A DNA stretch of 64,000 nucleotides. Origin: Ophiostoma sp. CBS 140.51 (lineage: Eukaryota > Ascomycota > Sordariomycetes > Ophiostomatales > Ophiostomataceae). Position 1 is the stretch's first letter; every line of letters starts with the position of its first letter. Below are positions 56,100 to 64,000 of this stretch, piece after piece. Made by a program: the position numbers and the translations under genes. Where the stretch lies: assembly GCA_029298735.1 (NCBI GenBank), contig JANSLP010000163.1, positions 1-64,000 of the forward strand, written 5' to 3'. The notes beneath the pieces are model-generated. The model ran no database searches, was not told the DNA's origin, and was given only the letters and a program-made list of their open reading frames with translations.

Positions 56100-58247
56100 A
56101 TGTCCAAATATACTACGCAAGCACACCTTCCGCTCGTCCCACAGTGTGGCGCCTGCGGTTGTACGATTCATCGCCACGAGAGGATTGTCGCAAGTAAGTA
56201 TCTCCCATCTCTTGTTAGATATGTTCTTCCTGCATTCCACTGCTCACAACTAGTGCTCGGTAATGATGACGGGACCGCATATTCCGGGCAGATCACGCGT
56301 CCGTTCCCATTTCCACAGCATGGCATGGTTCTGACAGAAATTGATGGCTTGTGGCCATGCCGCATCCCCCTTCGCTGGTGCCCAGAGTGTAGGCGAGCGC
56401 CCATGGTTGTGGCTGTGCACTACGATTGCTTCCACGTCTTTCAAACCGAGCTTGCATTTGAAAAGAACGGACTAGACGGACAGGGCGTCGATGACAGCGC
56501 TCAAAATGCAGATCGCGAAGGAAGACAGGACGGGAATCAAGGCGCAAACATCCTGGACCGGCTCTGGACAGTTGGCGCCTGGCGCCGGCCCTGGCTGCGT
56601 GCTACCCGGATACACGTGGAGGATGCGGGACCTACGTCTTACGGCAATGCTGAGCTTACGATGTTCGCCCTTATGGCTGCGGTGGCTGGACTACCCCAGC
56701 TCACAGTGTTGCCTCCTGAGCTAGTGCACCTCGTCTATAAGCTGTCGGTTGACAGTTTGTTCTGGCGCTCCATCACTGTGCAATGCCTCCGTCTTCGAGT
56801 TATGCGGCAGCCGGCGGAGCCTCTTTTTCGCGCCCCACTGGCACAAATCATGTCGTGGGAGCGTCAGCATCCTCTGCAACTAACAGACGTCTCCACTTGC
56901 TTTCCCCCCTCGTCCTCGCCTCTCTTCCAACCCACCCTACCACTCTTCATTAGAATCACCATCGATCGTCAAGGCATCTACCAAATCGAACGCTTACACG
57001 AGATGCCTGCGTATACGAGCCGAACAACTGCTCAACTGGCCTTTATTGTTGAAGATGTAAAAGATCCAGAGAATAAGACTTTTGCAGATATAAAAGTTGA
57101 GAAAAAGGTTCGTTTCTATACCGTCTAGTTCATTTTCCTCTCAAGATATTCTCTGTTTGTCCGCACGAAGAAACTAGCCCTGACAGCCTGATAAGAATGG
57201 CCTTATACGGTTATGTTTACCTCCTCAGTGCGGCGGACTCCGCATCTGGAATTCACCCTCCCCACCGAAATTAGCTTCCTGCACCTTGGTCAACACTGCT
57301 TCATTTCGGCGCCTCGTGCGGCTCCGTCGTCACATTCCCAGCCAGATCTACGCCGTGGACGTTAACCGCTACTTCGGCGTGACGTTCTTCTACCTGACTG
57401 GTAAGATCTACGGCGTGCATATGCATCAGACCGCTCACGATACTGCCATGGAAACATACGAACGCCTTGTAACTCGTGTCAAGGAAAACATGGTGTGGGC
57501 GTTCTTACCAATTTCTCCAAATGACCGTGTCATTGCTCTCTGGGCATGTCGACGCGAGCAGAGTTTTAATATTATAGTACGTCTTGGTGCGCAATTCGGG
57601 GATATAAAACATTTACGAAATATCAAAACTAACCGCGTCTCGTGCAGGCTCGAATGAAACTGGCCGGTGACGTGATGATAGGATGCGTAAGTGGATGGAG
57701 AACCAAGATCATGCCCTTAGCCCATGGAGATCGGGTAACGTTCGTGTACGGAGAACCATTCGAAAGCAAACCTGTGGAAATTTTTGGAGCATATTCTGGC
57801 GAGGCCCAGTCAGAAGACGATGCTCACTCCGTCCTACAACCTACTTTCCCCATGCCGACGACAATCTCTTCCCGTTTTCACGACACGTATGTCTCTTCAG
57901 CTCCACTCTGTGACGTTGAATCTGTGCGGGTTTTTCAGAGCAGGACCAAAGACCTATGTCGCGGTATGTTGATTTGGTACACAAATGGTGGTGTGCGTGC
58001 CCTAGGAGAGTGCCGTCTTTTTGTAGACGAAAGTCGGGTAGTAAGACGTCCGGCCGCAATCTGTTATCGGCCACTGCAAGACGCATACAAGTGTGAGTAT
58101 CGCGGTGGGATACCTGCTTACGTGGCTCATACTGTGCGGCATTGTCATCTAGAAGATGGATGGAAGTGTCACAATATCGGCCAAGGTGTTTTACATTTCT
58201 ACTACACAACAAACGGCTGGTACACAATGTCATATGAGCTAACATAA
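56100..58247 (+). CDS. F-box-like uncharacterised protein (631 aa), intact inside the insertion
   Basis: Four exons (56100-56193, 56254-57107, 57229-57576, 57648-58247) join in frame to 631 residues. Donors are GTAAGT, GTTCGT and GTACGT; the second is unusual but keeps the frame. The N-terminus has Cys pairs (CGACGC, CPECRR) that could bind zinc. An F-box-like helix block follows (LTVLPPELVHLVYKLSVDSL). The C-terminal half contains YFGVTFFYLTGKIYGVHMH and AYSGEAQSEDDAHSVLQPTF, which I associate with fungal F-box proteins of unknown role that have a C-terminal beta-rich region. If it is an F-box protein it would join an SCF ubiquitin ligase. Unlike its neighbours in this stretch it appears undamaged. 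Confidence 0.7.
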
Positions 58248-58376
58248 CTATATTTGAAAGGCCTAAAAAAGTGCAGACAACCAAGTGTAAAAATAACGGG
58301 AGCAAGCGTGATACAATGCAGGTGAGGAAACGCGTATTTAGAATATAAAAAAGTACAGACTCACGGAAAAAAAGTT

Positions 58377-58922
58377 TCACGACACGGGTCGGTCACGCGA
58401 GTAGTAACACCTCCCTTTGTACCGAAAACACCAAGCGGTTTTCCCTCTGTACTCGGACTTTACCCATTCATCCCTGTCCGTAGACCTGACTTTTCCATCG
58501 ACGGTTGTGAAAGTGAATTCATCTCGTCTAGTAAGATGCGCTACTCTGTAGAGGTTGATTTTGCACCACGGCTGCGTCTCCGATTCGGCTGCTGTTCCGG
58601 TGTTCGCGGTATCAGCAGGTGCAGACTCCTCATTTGCAGCGTCGTACCAATCCGGCGCCGTAGGGTCGTAGTACTGGTACGGTGTGTTTTCGTAAACGCC
58701 ACTTCCATCTGCCATGGCAGTGTCTCCTTCGTAGGAAGCGGAGGATGGAGGAATTGTAGGAGCAGAGGCTGCAGAAGGCATGTCCAGCGACGCAAGCTCG
58801 TAATCACTATCTTCCATGGCGTTTGATGACTCATCGCTCGAGGAGGCAAGCACCTCAGTAACGAGATTCGGAGGCGGGATGGGGTGCCTTGTAATAAAGT
58901 CGAGACAGCTGAGAAGCTGCAT
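58377..58922 (-). CDS. Hypothetical acidic protein (181 aa)
   Basis: ATG at 58922 (MQLLSCLDFITRHP). The frame is open upstream to 58961 without an ATG, so a 5' exon is possible. The central part is Ser/Ala/Asp-rich low complexity. The last 60 residues look folded (INLYRVAHLTRRDEFTFTTV, WCFRYKGRCYYSRDRPVS). The 3' end converges on the F-box-like gene with 129 bp between stops. No family recognised. Confidence 0.45.
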   Translation of the reverse strand: MQLLSCLDFITRHPIPPPNLVTEVLASSSDESSNAMEDSDYELASLDMPSAASAPTIPPSSASYEGDTAMADGSGVYENTPYQYYDPTAPDWYDAANEESAPADTANTGTAAESETQPWCKINLYRVAHLTRRDEFTFTTVDGKVRSTDRDEWVKSEYRGKTAWCFRYKGRCYYSRDRPVS

Positions 58923-59524
58923 GCCTCCCAGTCCGGAGACTTCAACATAGTCTGCCCGCACTGCCTTGCCGTGTGACGTTGGGAAATAGGGGTGGGATGT
59001 GAAGGGATATGAAGGAGGCGTCCTCCACTCGTATTTTCTCCCCGCCTTTGGTTGTAATGAGCGTCCTGGTCAAATAAAAGATGTTACAGAGAACTTTTTC
59101 TACAAAACGGAGTGAAATATATTTGGACGTTTACTAAGCTACATAGTTTTCAAACGAATACAACCGGCAAACTTTGACTATGATGGTTTGCCAGCTGTAA
59201 ACTTCATATTTCCTACAACAAAGTTAAACAGGAAGAGTGGGATATTCAAGATACTAGCTTCGCGCATCAATTAGGTTCGCTTCGGCCCGTCGTAGTGGCC
59301 ATAGCGTGGTGGGGAAGAACCGTACACGATGGCATTGAAATAATATAACCACTTTCGAGACTAATAGATAGGACGCGCCCCTACCATAAGTCAACATACT
59401 CTCTGCTTGTTATCTTCTCTCTACTAAATTATCTAGACTGTTTTCATTTATTTAGTAAGGTAGCCTTAACTTAATATCTCCAACGCCCTTCTTATCATCC
59501 ATGTTCGTTTCGCGGTCTTGTAAT
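58923..59524. other. AT-rich spacer
   Basis: About 600 bp within the insertion; no supported gene and no long terminal repeat that I can delimit. Confidence 0.4.
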
Positions 59525-59935
59525 TCAGTGCCGGGACCCTTGATTGCGCGTCTTCTCCTGACGGCGTTCGTCTAGACGGTTGTCGATGCGTACAGCCATC
59601 GTAATGTACTCTGCTAGGGTATTAGGTCGGTCTGTCATGATGAGTACATCCTTCACGTCGTCCTTCAGCCCTTTGTAGAATAACGGCAGAGCAGCATTGT
59701 CTTTCCAGCCCAGGTAGGACATCAGCCGTCTGAACTCTTCGGCGTATGCAGACACCGATTGGGTCTGCTGCAGCTCGGTGAGTTTTCGCTCGTATTGCCT
59801 CCTGATGTCGACGGCGCCCTTCTGTGCTTCTGCAAACCTATCAATTATGGGTTTGGCAGTGGGACGGCACAGATTATTCTTACCATCTGCGTTGTTGGTT
59901 GCCATGTTGGCATAGGCTCTTGCAACACGGGGCAA
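59525..59935 (-). mobile_element. Ty3/Gypsy retrotransposon gag fragment
   Basis: A 136-residue frame carries the Retrotrans_gag core: RQYERKLTELQQTQSVSAYA, then EEFRRLMSYLGWKDNAALPL and FYKGLKDDVKDVLIM. This matches the capsid-type region of fungal Ty3/Gypsy elements. No zinc knuckle, protease, reverse transcriptase or paired LTR is found nearby, so this is a solitary relic. Confidence 0.8.
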
Positions 59936-60341
59936 TGATTATGTTTTCGTCCAGCCAGAGTTGCTAAACGATTGTCTTCTCCTGTAGGATATTGAATCAA
60001 GTTGACTGCCGAGTTGTATTCCGTTATTAAGCTGGTTGAGTGTCGACCTCATGTCTGGTCCGGAAATGACCCCACGGTTTAAGGGGTCGCCGAGGGCAGT
60101 CAGATTGGCAAAATGTAAAACCGATTAGAGGACGGCTGGGGCACTTTAAGAGGCCGAGACGGCACAGTGCACGCTTTGTATCTGCTGCTAGCCGGGCGGA
60201 AGAAAGGTTCCAAAATTTGCGCACTTTGTCATAACTGTGGATTAGTCATTAGGACTGGGCTGTAAATTAGGTGGCTGACATAGGGGTGCTACTCCGCCTA
60301 TTTTGGCGAGTTTGGCGAATCGAGAACTCGATATACGCGTC
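59936..60341. other. Spacer between gag and Hsp70 scraps
   Basis: About 400 bp without coding evidence. Confidence 0.35.
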
Positions 60342-60440
60342 TTGGAGCCCATTTTTCGGATGGACCGTGTCCTAACAGATGCTAAGATTGACAAGTCTCA
60401 GGTTGACGAGATCGTCCTGGTCGGTAGTTCCACCCATATA
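60342..60440 (+). pseudogene. Hsp70 fragment
   Basis: 33 codons read LEPIFRMDRVLTDAKIDKSQ then VDEIVLVGSSTHI, the segment of Hsp70 that precedes the conserved GGSTRIP motif (here GSSTHI). There is nothing of Hsp70 before or after it. A copied or transposed scrap. Confidence 0.7.
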
Positions 60441-60754
60441 CTCGACACAAGCCTCCTTTTCAAGAAGGTAGTCTACAACCGTGACATGTGCGCCTGCCGA
60501 TGCATGATGTAATGGTGTTTTATTTTCCCAATCTTTTGACGTTTCTTTTGACGTTGATAACGGCCGGTTGTCGAGAAGCATGCGTACGACTGCGATATGT
60601 CCCGCCGCTGTTGCATAGAGTAACGGTGTCTTATAGTCCAGATCTTCGGCATCGATATGAGCTCCGTTTTCAAGAAGGCGTTAGACTTGAATATGTCCTC
60701 CTGCTGATGCGTGATGAAGTGGAGTCCGTCTAACATTGTCTTCGGCGTCAACTG
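60430..60754 (-). pseudogene. Ankyrin-repeat fragment
   Basis: The minus strand from 60754 downward holds about three ankyrin repeats in shifting frames: RRTPLHHASAGGHIQV, then a stop, LLENGAHIDAEDLDYKTPLL, YATAAGHIAVVRMLLDNRPL, and NKTPLHHASAGAHVTVVDYL. It begins exactly where the permease homology ends and runs into the Hsp70 scrap on the opposite strand. Confidence 0.7.
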
Positions 60755-61589
60755 CAGGGGCCTGGAGGTTAGCCGTGAGCGATAAAATTTGAATATAGAC
60801 AGCGTACTCACCACAAATCGTAGTGGCACAGACTCTGCCATAGAAGTTTGGGCGTCACCGGCTCGCGGTTGTGCATCCCATTCTTGGACGGATCATCACG
60901 CAAGATGCGATTCACAATGATGGTTTCCTCGCGTGGCGTGAACCAGCCATCTTTACCACGGAACCAGCTGGCCGCCTAGCAGGGGCCGGCGGGCATCAGC
61001 AAAAACGCAAAGAGACCAGCCACGAGCGTAATCAGGCCTTCAATCAAGAACAACCACCGCCAACCGGCCAGACCGTGCACACCGCGCATATGCAGGATGC
61101 CAAAGGCCAGAATATCGGCCAAGATCTCACCCGCTGCGTCCATGCCCCAGAATCAGGAGAGACGTAAGGCCAGTTCAGAGTGTTTGTAAAAGCAGGACAG
61201 ATACAAGATAACGTCGGGGATGAAGCCGCCCTGAAGGATGCCAAGAAGAGCACGAGTGGCGAGGAAGGAGGCTCTACCTTCGAGCCAAAACTGCGAGCCG
61301 GTCACGACAATCCAAAGGCACATTTGTGTGGTAATCCAGCGGTCAGGACCCATCCACTTAGATACGAGCTGTGATGGTATCTCGGCGCAGAGGAACGAGA
61401 TGAGGCGGACAGTTGTACCGAGGTTGTAGTCTAATAACGGTGAGCGTCAGCGAACGTCACGGAAGAAGGTGAATAAAACATTTGCTTGGACGATGACCTA
61501 CCATTCGTCGACAGGCCCAGGTCCGTGAGAAAATCATCCGACAGGGCCTGGCCCAGGTTGGACCGGTCCAGTTCTAGGGCAATAACCAT
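60755..61589 (-). pseudogene. N-terminal half of the split Dal5/TNA1-type MFS permease
   Basis: Minus-strand pieces read MVIALELDRSNLGQALSDDF, an intron, DYNLGTTVRLISFLCAEIPS, MGPDRWITTQMCLWIVVTG, ATRALLGILQGGFIPDVILY, GWRWLFLIEGLITLVAGLFA, an in-frame TAG at 60978-60976, WFTPREETIIVNRILRDDPS, and a normal GTGAGT intron after DLW. The next exon begins with two expected residues (PL) and then turns into ankyrin sequence at about 60755. These are TM1 to about TM6 of the permease family. The other half lies at 54205-54921. The gene's first exon upstream of 61589 was not resolved. Confidence 0.8.
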
Positions 61590-62045
61590 GATGCACGTAA
61601 AGCTATTAGACGCATTTTATTTAGGCCTTCTCCAATTTTCGGACTCTCAAGACCCCAACTTTCAGATTCAATCCTCACCGTCTTGCCCGTCTCTATGCCG
61701 TCTACCCGGAATAAAACAAAACTAGATTTTTCGGGATATGAAAGCCACAATTCCACGCGACTGCCATGCGAGATGCAAACATTGCCTACACTTTATCGAT
61801 GAATTTGGCCTCCTTCAATTGATCAAATTCACCTTCCAGATCCTGCAAGCCACTCGATCGTTTGTTGCACACCATTCGATGCCTCTTTCGTCATCGATTA
61901 GTGTCTCCATTAGGACATCACTCAATTCGTGCAGCCTCGCGGAGCTCGGGAGGTGTACATTAGTCCAAGAAAATATTTGTATATATTAACTCTATCAAAA
62001 ATTATATCGTGCTACTCCAGTTTTGACATATTGGGCTCTTCACTC
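61590..62045. other. Spacer
   Basis: About 450 bp between the permease relic and the phosphatase. It may include the undetected 5' exon of the permease. No clear coding signal. Confidence 0.35.
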
Positions 62046-64000
62046 TTACAGCAGAGCCACAGCGCCGACCATGACGGCCAGCAAGACAGAGGCAGCGCTG
62101 GCAACAATGTTAGACGAGCCAGCAGTGACGACCGCGCTGCCACCACCAGTGGTGCTGTTTCCGGAGCCGCTACCTGAACCGGAGGACGAGCCGGAGCCAG
62201 AGCTGGAGCCAGAGCCGGAGCCGCTGCCAGAAGACGAGCCCGAGCCCGAGCTGGAACCCGAGCCAGACGAGCCACTGCCGCTGCCGTTACCACTGCCGCT
62301 GCTCGAACCAGAGCCAGAGCCCGTCGAGTTCGTGTAGCCGCCAGTGGGAACCGACGACGGCAGACCACCAGGCTGGGTGGTCTTGACGGCGCTGGTCGTA
62401 CCAACCTTGGGAGTCGACTGGGTACCACTGCCAGCACCGCTACCAGTCTCCGTCGCCTCCGGGCACCAAGTAGTCAGGAGAGTGACAACCTCAGTCGTAA
62501 CATGGCCAACGGGGCAGTTGGTGACGGTGGGTGCGCAGGAGGTGATGGTGTAGGTGGTGGTGGACAGAATGGTCGAGGTGGTGTAGGAAGAGGTGGCGGA
62601 GCCAACGGCGGAGGCAGAAACAGAGGCTGAGCCAGTGGCCGAGCCCGTGGCCGAGCCAGTGGCCGAGCCGGTGGCAGACACACCAGTGGAGGCAGAAACA
62701 GACGTCGTCTCGCAGTCGGCAATGGAAGAAGGAGTACCGGAAGCAGAGCCGGAAGCAGACTTGCTGGCAGAGCCACTAGCCGAAGCAGTCACGCTGCTCG
62801 CCGATGCGCTGACGATGCCGCTGGCCGAGGCTGAGGCACTAGTCGAAGAGGCAACAGCAGAAGAGGAGGACGACTGCGACAGACAAACATGCTCCTTGTA
62901 CAGAATGGTCGTGTCCAGGACGCTGTTGTTGTTGCTGGCGACAAACTCGTGCTGCAGGTGGGTGCTGTTGAAAAAGTGCAGACGCGACCAGCCGTAGGTG
63001 GCGTTAGCGTCCGACAGGCCAAAGACCTGGAAGTCCTCGACAGGGTAGGTGAACACATCCATGCCGCCCCAGTGGCCGGCAATACCGTTGATCAGGTACC
63101 AGGGCGCCGCCGGGTTGTCATAGCCGGCGGGGTCAATGGTGCCGTTGGTAAACACAGGGACGTTGCGCTCGTAGACGTGGAAATGGCCCTGAAGCACGAG
63201 ATCGACACCGTGGTTCTCAAACATTTGCGAAAAAGCGACGGAGCAGTTGGGGCAGTTGTCACCCGAGGTAAACCAGGGGCGGTGTCCCAGGGCGACAACC
63301 CAGGGCGTGGCGCAACGGTCGACGGCGGCCAGGTCGGCCTCAAGCCAGTCGACCTGTTCGTTGGGGTAGCTGCCAAATGGACCGGCCGAGAGGGGCGCTT
63401 GCTCGTCATTCAACAAACCGTTGCCGAGATCCGTCTCGGTGTTAAAGTAGACATAGTGGACCATGCCGTAGTCAAACGAGTACCAAAAAGGACCGACGCC
63501 GCCCGAGATATCCGAGGGCATGCGGAAGTGGTTGCGGACGCCCGTGAAATTGGTCTGGCCCTCGACGCAGATGGAGCTGTCATAGGAGCCGGAGCCGCCA
63601 TTGTCGCAGTTGGCCTCATGGTTGCCGACGCCAATCATGTACGGGCGGAAGGCCGAAATGGATTCCATTTCGTCGTAAAACTCGTTCAAAATGGTCTCGT
63701 AGATGGCCGGGCCCTCCTCAATGGTGGCGTTGATGTAGCCCGCAAGCTCCTCCTTGAGCCAGTAGTCGGAGTAGGCCAGGTCACCCGGGTGCACCAGGAA
63801 ATCATAAGAGTCCATGAGTGCGACCAGCGAGTCAATGGTGGTCTTCTCGCCGGGCTTGAGAATCTCATTGTCGTCCAGCTTGCTGTTGGGAATATCCGAC
63901 AGACCGAGCGTGCCGGAGCCCATGGTGCCCAGATCGCACACGAAAGCAATCGAGTACGGCGTGTGGTCACCGGCCGGGCGGGCCGTCTTGAAGGTGTAGG
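62046..64000 (-). CDS. GPI-anchored purple acid phosphatase (metallophosphoesterase), 5' partial
   Basis: The reading frame is open to the window edge: codons upstream of the first Met at 63941 continue the protein (YTFKTARPAGDHTPYSIAFV), so the 5' end lies outside. Metal-site motifs of the purple acid phosphatase family are present in order: GDLAYSDYW, GVGNHEANC, ALGHRPWF and GHFHVYERN, with the usual YLINGIAGHWGG region after them. A long Ser/Ala/Gly/Thr-rich region (with GSATGSATGSA and GSGSGSSSGS repeats) leads to a hydrophobic GPI-type tail (SVLLAVMVGAVALL). It probably acts at the cell wall or outer membrane, releasing phosphate from organic esters. No introns in the visible part. Confidence 0.9.
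   Translation of the reverse strand, partial: YTFKTARPAGDHTPYSIAFVCDLGTMGSGTLGLSDIPNSKLDDNEILKPGEKTTIDSLVALMDSYDFLVHPGDLAYSDYWLKEELAGYINATIEEGPAIYETILNEFYDEMESISAFRPYMIGVGNHEANCDNGGSGSYDSSICVEGQTNFTGVRNHFRMPSDISGGVGPFWYSFDYGMVHYVYFNTETDLGNGLLNDEQAPLSAGPFGSYPNEQVDWLEADLAAVDRCATPWVVALGHRPWFTSGDNCPNCSVAFSQMFENHGVDLVLQGHFHVYERNVPVFTNGTIDPAGYDNPAAPWYLINGIAGHWGGMDVFTYPVEDFQVFGLSDANATYGWSRLHFFNSTHLQHEFVASNNNSVLDTTILYKEHVCLSQSSSSSAVASSTSASASASGIVSASASSVTASASGSASKSASGSASGTPSSIADCETTSVSASTGVSATGSATGSATGSATGSASVSASAVGSATSSYTTSTILSTTTYTITSCAPTVTNCPVGHVTTEVVTLLTTWCPEATETGSGAGSGTQSTPKVGTTSAVKTTQPGGLPSSVPTGGYTNSTGSGSGSSSGSGNGSGSGSSGSGSSSGSGSSSGSGSGSGSSSGSGSSSGSGSGSGNSTTGGGSAVVTAGSSNIVASAASVLLAVMVGAVALL
62170..62700. 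repeat. Coding low-complexity repeats (Gly/Ser and GSAT units)
   Basis: Two repetitive coding tracts inside the phosphatase: Gly/Ser codons at about 62175-62325 and GSAT units at about 62620-62680. Such tracts commonly vary in length between strains. Confidence 0.6.

Noticed and set aside
54922..60754. Starship-type giant element
   Set aside because: No tyrosine-recombinase captain gene and no terminal repeats were found, and the insert is far shorter than typical elements.
1..64000. tRNA, rRNA and CRISPR features
   Set aside because: No TPsiC-like box with matching acceptor arms, no rRNA-like blocks and no regularly spaced direct repeats were seen.

Overview
The window is nuclear DNA of a filamentous ascomycete, most likely a Sordariomycete. 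Genes are GC-rich and monocistronic, and they carry short introns (54-154 nt) with GT...AG ends and CTAAC-type branch sites. The content is typically fungal: a killer-toxin-like GH18 chitinase, a GPI-anchored GH17 glucanase, fungal xanthine dioxygenases, a heat-labile-enterotoxin-like ADP-ribosyltransferase, C2H2/subtilase and ankyrin proteins, and a Ty3/Gypsy gag relic. The species cannot be fixed from sequence alone. All exon joins below were worked out by hand; wherever I joined exons, the joined length is a multiple of three with no internal stop.

Layout. 0.4-5.2 kb: four-exon secreted chitinase. 5.6-10.7 kb: a divergent pair, a zinc-finger/subtilisin protease (minus) and a DUF7580-like protein (plus). 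11.1-11.7 kb: a decayed GH55-like relic. 12.3-15.0 kb: a four-exon 836-residue orphan. 16.3-19.9 kb: a P-loop sulfotransferase-like protein and an MFS transporter. 20.1-24.5 kb: small or damaged hypotheticals and the enterotoxin-like ADP-ribosyltransferase. 24.5-27.4 kb: gene-free. 27.4-31.7 kb: a GT92-like glycosyltransferase divergent from a nucleotide-sugar/triose-phosphate-type transporter. 32.8-34.8 kb: a broken ankyrin gene. 35.0-42.8 kb: GT61-like glycosyltransferase, GH17 glucanase and arylsulfotransferase, all minus. 43.3-44.8 kb: a broken Baeyer-Villiger monooxygenase. 45.9-47.8 kb: CPD photolyase. 47.9-51.2 kb: a divergent pair of XanA-type dioxygenases. 51.9-53.8 kb: an orphan and a nucleotidyltransferase-like protein. 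54.2-61.6 kb: a Dal5/TNA1-type permease gene cut in two by about 5.8 kb of foreign material, which carries an intact 631-residue F-box-like gene, a hypothetical gene, gag, Hsp70 and ankyrin scraps. 62.0-64.0 kb: a GPI-anchored purple acid phosphatase, cut by the window edge.

How the genes fit together. Many encode cell-surface or secretory functions (GH18, GH17, GT92, GT61, TPT-type transporter, acid phosphatase), consistent with wall remodelling and glycosylation. The XanA pair points to purine salvage. The most promising candidate for an undescribed system is the protease/DUF7580 pair, perhaps with the orphan 1.7 kb downstream. Fungal subtilases of this kind are known partners in regulated cell death and allorecognition, but no gasdermin-like gene was seen here. 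The split permease is the clearest structural event.
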